From Coptodactyla brooksi (taxonomy: Eukaryota > Arthropoda > Insecta > Coleoptera > Scarabaeidae): a stretch of DNA of 37,293 nt. The notes beneath the pieces are model-generated. The model was not told the origin of the DNA. It saw only the letters and a program-made list of their open reading frames with translations, and did not search any database. The position numbers were made by a program, and so were the translations under genes. Positions 24,801 through 30,800 of the stretch are shown here, one piece after another. The stretch covers positions 1 through 37,293 of the forward strand of contig JAWQRM010000035.1 in the NCBI GenBank assembly GCA_033557675.1, written 5' to 3'. Position 1 is the first letter of the stretch, and each line of letters begins with the position of its first letter.

Positions 24801-27800
24801 CATAAGAAACAAAAGGATGATATTCTGAAGAGTTAGGACAGACTCTTGATACCTCAAAGGTGGAACACCTGTCATGAAAGCAGAAGGTCACTGATGCAAA
24901 TCCTACTCGGGGGTCAATATGTTTTCGTGTTTCAATCAAAAGTAGTGGTCAATAGTATGCAAAAAGCAATTGGTATCTCTGAGTTGCTTCTGTAGATTAT
25001 ATTCCTACCTCCACTTTCACAAAAAAAATATATATAATTCGACCTTATACTAGTTAAAACAGGTAGTTATTTTTTTATTTTACAAGTTGGACAAGCACAG
25101 TCATTTTATTTATAAAATGCAAATATCTCACATTTCTCATAGGAAAAACAAATATAAAAAATATTTCTTAATTCTTTTTGATTGGTTAGGGGATGATTGT
25201 GTCTCTGATTAAACAGTTAATTAATTATTCTGAACCAATTGCCTAAAGTTGATTCCTAATTTTTAAATTAAAATGTTTTTGTTGGGGGCTTCCCTACCAG
25301 TCAACTTATTTCCCAAAATTCGTTAATGTCATTGATTGATTATATTACTTAAGTATATATAAAAATAGAAAAATATCTTTATTTTTAGAAATTCACATAC
25401 TGTCTGTGGACACGAAGCTATGCATTTAGCCCAAAGACTGCACAAAGAGTTAGAGCAGCAATCGCAGAGGTCCGGTAGAGCAGCCAGTCCAGATAGCGAA
25501 CCTCGTTCTAGGAGTTACGATAACAAACAGAACAAAGGGAAAGGTAAAGTAGAACCTTAAGCTTAAATAGGGGGGTTACTGCATGTTTCCATGTTCTCTC
25601 TTTCACATACTTTATTTCCTGAGTACCGATTTTTTTTTGTTTTGTCGGGGCTTCAGTTAAATATCACAATTTCTTAACAGCGGAACAACTTCACCAATAT
25701 CAAAGTCTGGATGCTATGAACAATCAACAAGGTACGAATACAAATATTTCAGTTTTTTTCTTTCTTACCTTTTACGTTCCCTTTCTTGGAATCCCCTAAA
25801 ACTACAGGGTCACACGTACAAATACATTTCTATTACAAGTAGATTTTGATGGTGTACTTCTTTGTGTGTTTCTCTTTTTCTTTTTTGTTTTCCTTTGTAT
25901 TGGATTAATTTAACATTTTTTCTCATGTAAGATTGGATCTTTTTTTTGAATGTCAAAGTTCTTATTCTTTTTACTCCTTTAACGTAATGTATTATGCTGG
26001 TATTGTATATGATATTTTGTACTTCTTTTTCACATCTTTGCTTTGCTGTTTGGTTAAAATTTCGTTCCGTTTTTTGATTTCCGAACAGACAAGCTGGATG
26101 TGATCAAGGTTTCTGCAAATTTCACAGGTTACAATTTGATAAAATAAAATGTGTGGATGTTTCCCTGTTTAAATTTCATGAACTTTAATGTTTACTTTAT
26201 GGACCTAATGCGGTTCTAGTTTTTTTTTCATCACAATGACAACTAAGTGCTTAAGTAGCTTGTCGATTTATAATTCATTCATTTCCAGGATCTATTAAAT
26301 TTGAAGAGGTTTAAAATTTTTCTCTGCCATTATTTTTTGAATTAAATTTAATCAAACTTTTCGTGTCTAAATGCTATGTAAGATAATTGTGGTTCTAATT
26401 TTCTAAATATTTTGTGGATTTTTTTAAATACAAAATTAAAGATTCATTTTTATCAATATATCTTTTGTTTTAAAAGTAATATTAATTCACTAATCAGGTT
26501 AACACAAATCAGTATAACACAAATTCTATAATCTTTTTTAGAAAATTTCCAGGTTCAATTGTTTGAGAAATTATAAGACCAATGTTTCTATAATAGATAG
26601 TTGTGGTTTCACAACAATTTGTTAATTGCTACTTGATATTATCAAATAGAGTACTTATTATCTAATTCAATAAAGTCATACACACTTCAATGTTGTTGTT
26701 CCTAATTTGAATATTCAATCTATTATGTTATTTAACTTAATAGATTTTTTTTGTATTTCGTTTAAGTTTCTTCCTTGTATCGAAACAATAACACATACCT
26801 GTAAAACCAAACAAAGAAATATCCAAGTACACATTTTATTTATATAAAATAATAATATTTTTTCCAATAGATTGATTATCACTGACTAATAATATAAGTT
26901 TCCATCTTAATCACTAACAATTTTCTGTTCTGAAGAATTAGCAAAAAAAATGCAGGATCATTCGTATGGATCCGAGTCTAAAAAGTGTCTTGTAGAAATC
27001 TTGGCTGGGCGCGAAAGCATGAGCAGAGACAAGTCAATGTGAATTAACTCATCTGTCTGGTAGTTCCGTGCCCCTGGCGCTTCCATAAAATTACAGCTGG
27101 AGGTCTTTCGGGCACTTTTGCTTTCTCCACCAGAAAAAGCAACTAGTGGTTCGATTTGCTTCCCGAAACAGGCGAACTCCTTTTTTTCACACCTTTAAAC
27201 TTTGTGCGATGCGTACTCACTCACAACCTCCTCACTTTGTACAGTTATCACAATATTTTGTGAGTTTGTATGCTATAGTACCAACATTTGTAGATGGGAG
27301 TACATCGTTACAAATTGCAAATTGTATAAGGATGAGTTGGTATATTTACTCTACTTTGGTCACCCCTTGACATTTTATTCCCATCTACATACCTTGCTAT
27401 AATAACACAAGGCTTGCATTTTTATGTTCTTATATGCTTATTTATGCTAACGCTATAGGTATTTAGTTGGTTGCCTGTACTAATTTTCTTTTAGTCTCTA
27501 TTTCTATCCTTTTTTATTTTGGTTTGTATTGATGTGGTCGATACATATAACACTATTATTGTGTAATATTGAAATGCAAGTATACAAAAAAGTATTGTTG
27601 TTCATTTAGTGTTTTAATTAGTTTTGTTGTTTTTGATATTGTTTTTTTTTTGTGCGAGGTAGTTACTAAATAGTAATATTATTTATTGGTTTTCATTAAA
27701 AAGTAGTTTTGAATGCACCTATTAGTAAATAGCTAGAAATAAATGTTTCAATGAGATTAATAGTTTGTAGTGGTGTAAGTACTGGTGAATCTTTTTCTTT

Positions 27801-30800
27801 TTGTATTTATATGAAATAGAAAATTTAACTTGATCTTTTACAGTTTTGTCATACATAACTTAAAAATCACACAATCCCTTGTGTATAATTTCAGTGTTTC
27901 AGAAAAACAAAATTGGGCAGGAAATGTGGAGAAAATTCCGAATCAATATAAATTTTGTCAAAATAGTACACTTTCTTTTAAATAGAAGGAAATAGCATTG
28001 CAATAGCCATCATGTCTGTAATATACCGTGTGGGAAATTACATTAGGCATATTGTACGTTGTACTAACATGATTTTCCCAACATTCGGGCGATCCCGAAG
28101 ATCGCACGACAATTAGCAAAAAAATCATAATACAAACTGAAGGACCGAGGCAGGCAGACTCTCTGAGTGTCGACAGCATACAACACCTTTAAAATCTGTG
28201 TGTTTAAAACCGCCGAGAGGGTTCAAATTATCATTTGTCACATATCGACAATATTGTGTATTGTCGATGTGTTCGAAAAGACAGGTTGTGCGACATGTTG
28301 TCGCCAATGCCACTTGAAACTTCGCAACCCTCGACAACCTCAATTGAAGCCTGAAAGAGAGGCTAGGGAAACTGATATGTGTGCATTTGTCACAGTCAGT
28401 GAACCTGTCTCCGGCTGACAAATTGCTGAAGAAGTTGGTGTGAGTGCTTGAACAGTCAGGAACATTTTGAAGCACAATAAATTCCGTTCCTTTAAAGTGG
28501 GAACTACGCAAGAGATTTTTCCTGAGGACCATATCAGACGAACGGAATTTTGTGAAACTATGATGGAAAAAGCAAACGAAAATGAAAATTTCTTAGGAAA
28601 TATTTTATTTTCGGACGAATTGTCTTTTTCCATTCATGGTCGTCACAATCCGTCTGTTGCGCGATATTGTGCGCAGGAAAATAAGCATCTAACTGTTGCT
28701 ACTCGAACCCAGTATCCACAAAAGCTGAATTTTTGGACTGATATTTTAGGTGATTTCATCATTGGGCCTTTCTTCATTGATGGAAACCTAAATGCCCACA
28801 AATATTTAGAATTATTGCAGAACCAAGTGATTCCTGCTGTCCGAAACCTTTCACTCAACTTTGACAGGTTTGATTTTAGCTCGATGATTCTCCTGCACAT
28901 AATATGATGAGGATGTGAGAATTTTTGAGAAATACTTTCCCTGATCGTATTATTAGCAGAAGTGGCAGCATTATTTGGCCCCCTAGATCGCCAGATTTAT
29001 CGCCAAACGATTTCTTTTTGTAGGGGTACACCAAAGCAATCATTTACCAACATCGTCAATGAGCCAATAGTTTGAATGAGCTCAGAATAAAAGTTATTCA
29101 AGCTCATCAAGCTATTACTCCAGAAACGCTTTCCAGAGTTAGGACAAATTTCTACGACAGATTGGGTAATTGTTTGGCGAAATTAGGAGGCATCATTGTC
29201 TCTTTCATTTAGTTTTATTTTTAAATATTAGAATTATTTTATTTTAGAATGACCTTTTATTTTAATAAGAATGAAGTTTTTGTTTGTCCGTCCAACTTAA
29301 ACGTTCGAAAAGAGATACATAAACATTTATTGTTAACAGTTAAAAAAATAAGTGTACGTAGAACGATGTAAAGCTACGCTAGCTGTAGATCCCATCATGA
29401 TATCATAAATGTACTAACAATAAGTGCTCGCGTGGCAGAACGGGTACTGATAGACGTGGGCTGGTGGGGTAGAGGAGGGGGTCACTTGTTGATCTCCCTA
29501 TGCATCAAGCAAAACTCTCCTACACAGTATAGACATGATGGCAATATAATTTATTGAAATGATCACAATATTATTTATAGAAATAGTGTTGAAAAACACA
29601 TTCTCTGAGTTGAAAAGCATTCTCGTTAATAAGAAGACATTTTGAGAAAGAATATTAAGTGATAACAATATCACTTTTTTTGTAAAATTTTCCTTTTTGT
29701 TTTCAAGTTAATAGCGAAAATTCGATTTGTTGTGTTTTAAATACAAGTCAATATCTGGTTAATTTATAAAAGTTATTCATATGTAGATAGGGTTAATTTC
29801 TTTGCTTTCATCACATTTTATGAAAAATTATCAAAATTGGATCATTTCCTTATACTAGGCGAATTTGCGTTTATGTATGTTTACGGATATTAAATTACAG
29901 TATTTTAATTATCAATGTGAGTATTGTATTCAGGGTAATCAACTCTTACATTAGAGCAAAAAGTTACAATGTTGAAGATGCGCAAGAACTTGCTATTAAC
30001 GTATTTATAAAATTCTTAAAAACCAGCAAGCCTTATAACATAGTAAAGCAATGACATCTTCAAAGCACTGATTTTGAGAGGCGTAACTCATATTTGGGAA
30101 AAATTCAATAAGACTCATTGGTGTTCAGGTGAATTATTTGGATGAATAAAGCATAGATTGGTAATGTTAGATGCATAGAAATAATGAATCTACTCAGTAA
30201 AACTGTTTTAAAGCATTTGCATTTTATTGTAAAAGGTATGAAGAAAATGCAAATAATTTTCAGTTTTGGAAATAACTTGTGAATAAAATACAATCGCTAT
30301 CTTTGATTATAATATTGAGAACTATAATTATTGTGGATAGAAACATTTATGTAATGTGTGTAAAAGGAACTAGAATCACCAGTACTGACTGATTTGTTTT
30401 TTGTACAACGTTATTGTTAATTATTAATTTCAGTAATCAGATATGTAGATACTTCCGTCATAAGTCTTTAATAACGGGTATTAATTCTTTGTTTGTTTCT
30501 TTTCTTTTCTATATTTCAATCGTCCCAATATACGACCTTTCCTGTACTATATTTCCCGCTTGCGCATGCTTCTATTCTTGTATTTCTTGTGTACATCTGT
30601 GCCGCACACCTCTCATTCCCCCTAAAAGAGCCAGATTGCTCCCCAACCAATGACACTGAAGCAATCACCCCCACCAATGCCCCTATGTCACCGCCAATAT
30701 TCATCCCTCGTTCTGAACTGACAGCTCGATTTAAACAAACACAACTAAGCCCTATTTCAGGGTCGTTCGATCATGATTATAATTATAGTGTAGGGGACGA

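Noticed and set aside
24652..24939. 95-codon open frame on the - strand
   Set aside because: It is a translation through two tRNA-like SINE heads; the end (HIAQWLWRLPRK) is a well-known translated SINE pattern.
30493..30628. Upstream extension of the exon 18 open frame (hydrophobic N-terminal stretch, could look like a signal peptide of a separate gene)
   Set aside because: A pyrimidine-rich acceptor at 30628 fits the required phase, and the upstream peptide is unlike PPIP5K; the hydrophobic stretch is the translated polypyrimidine tract.
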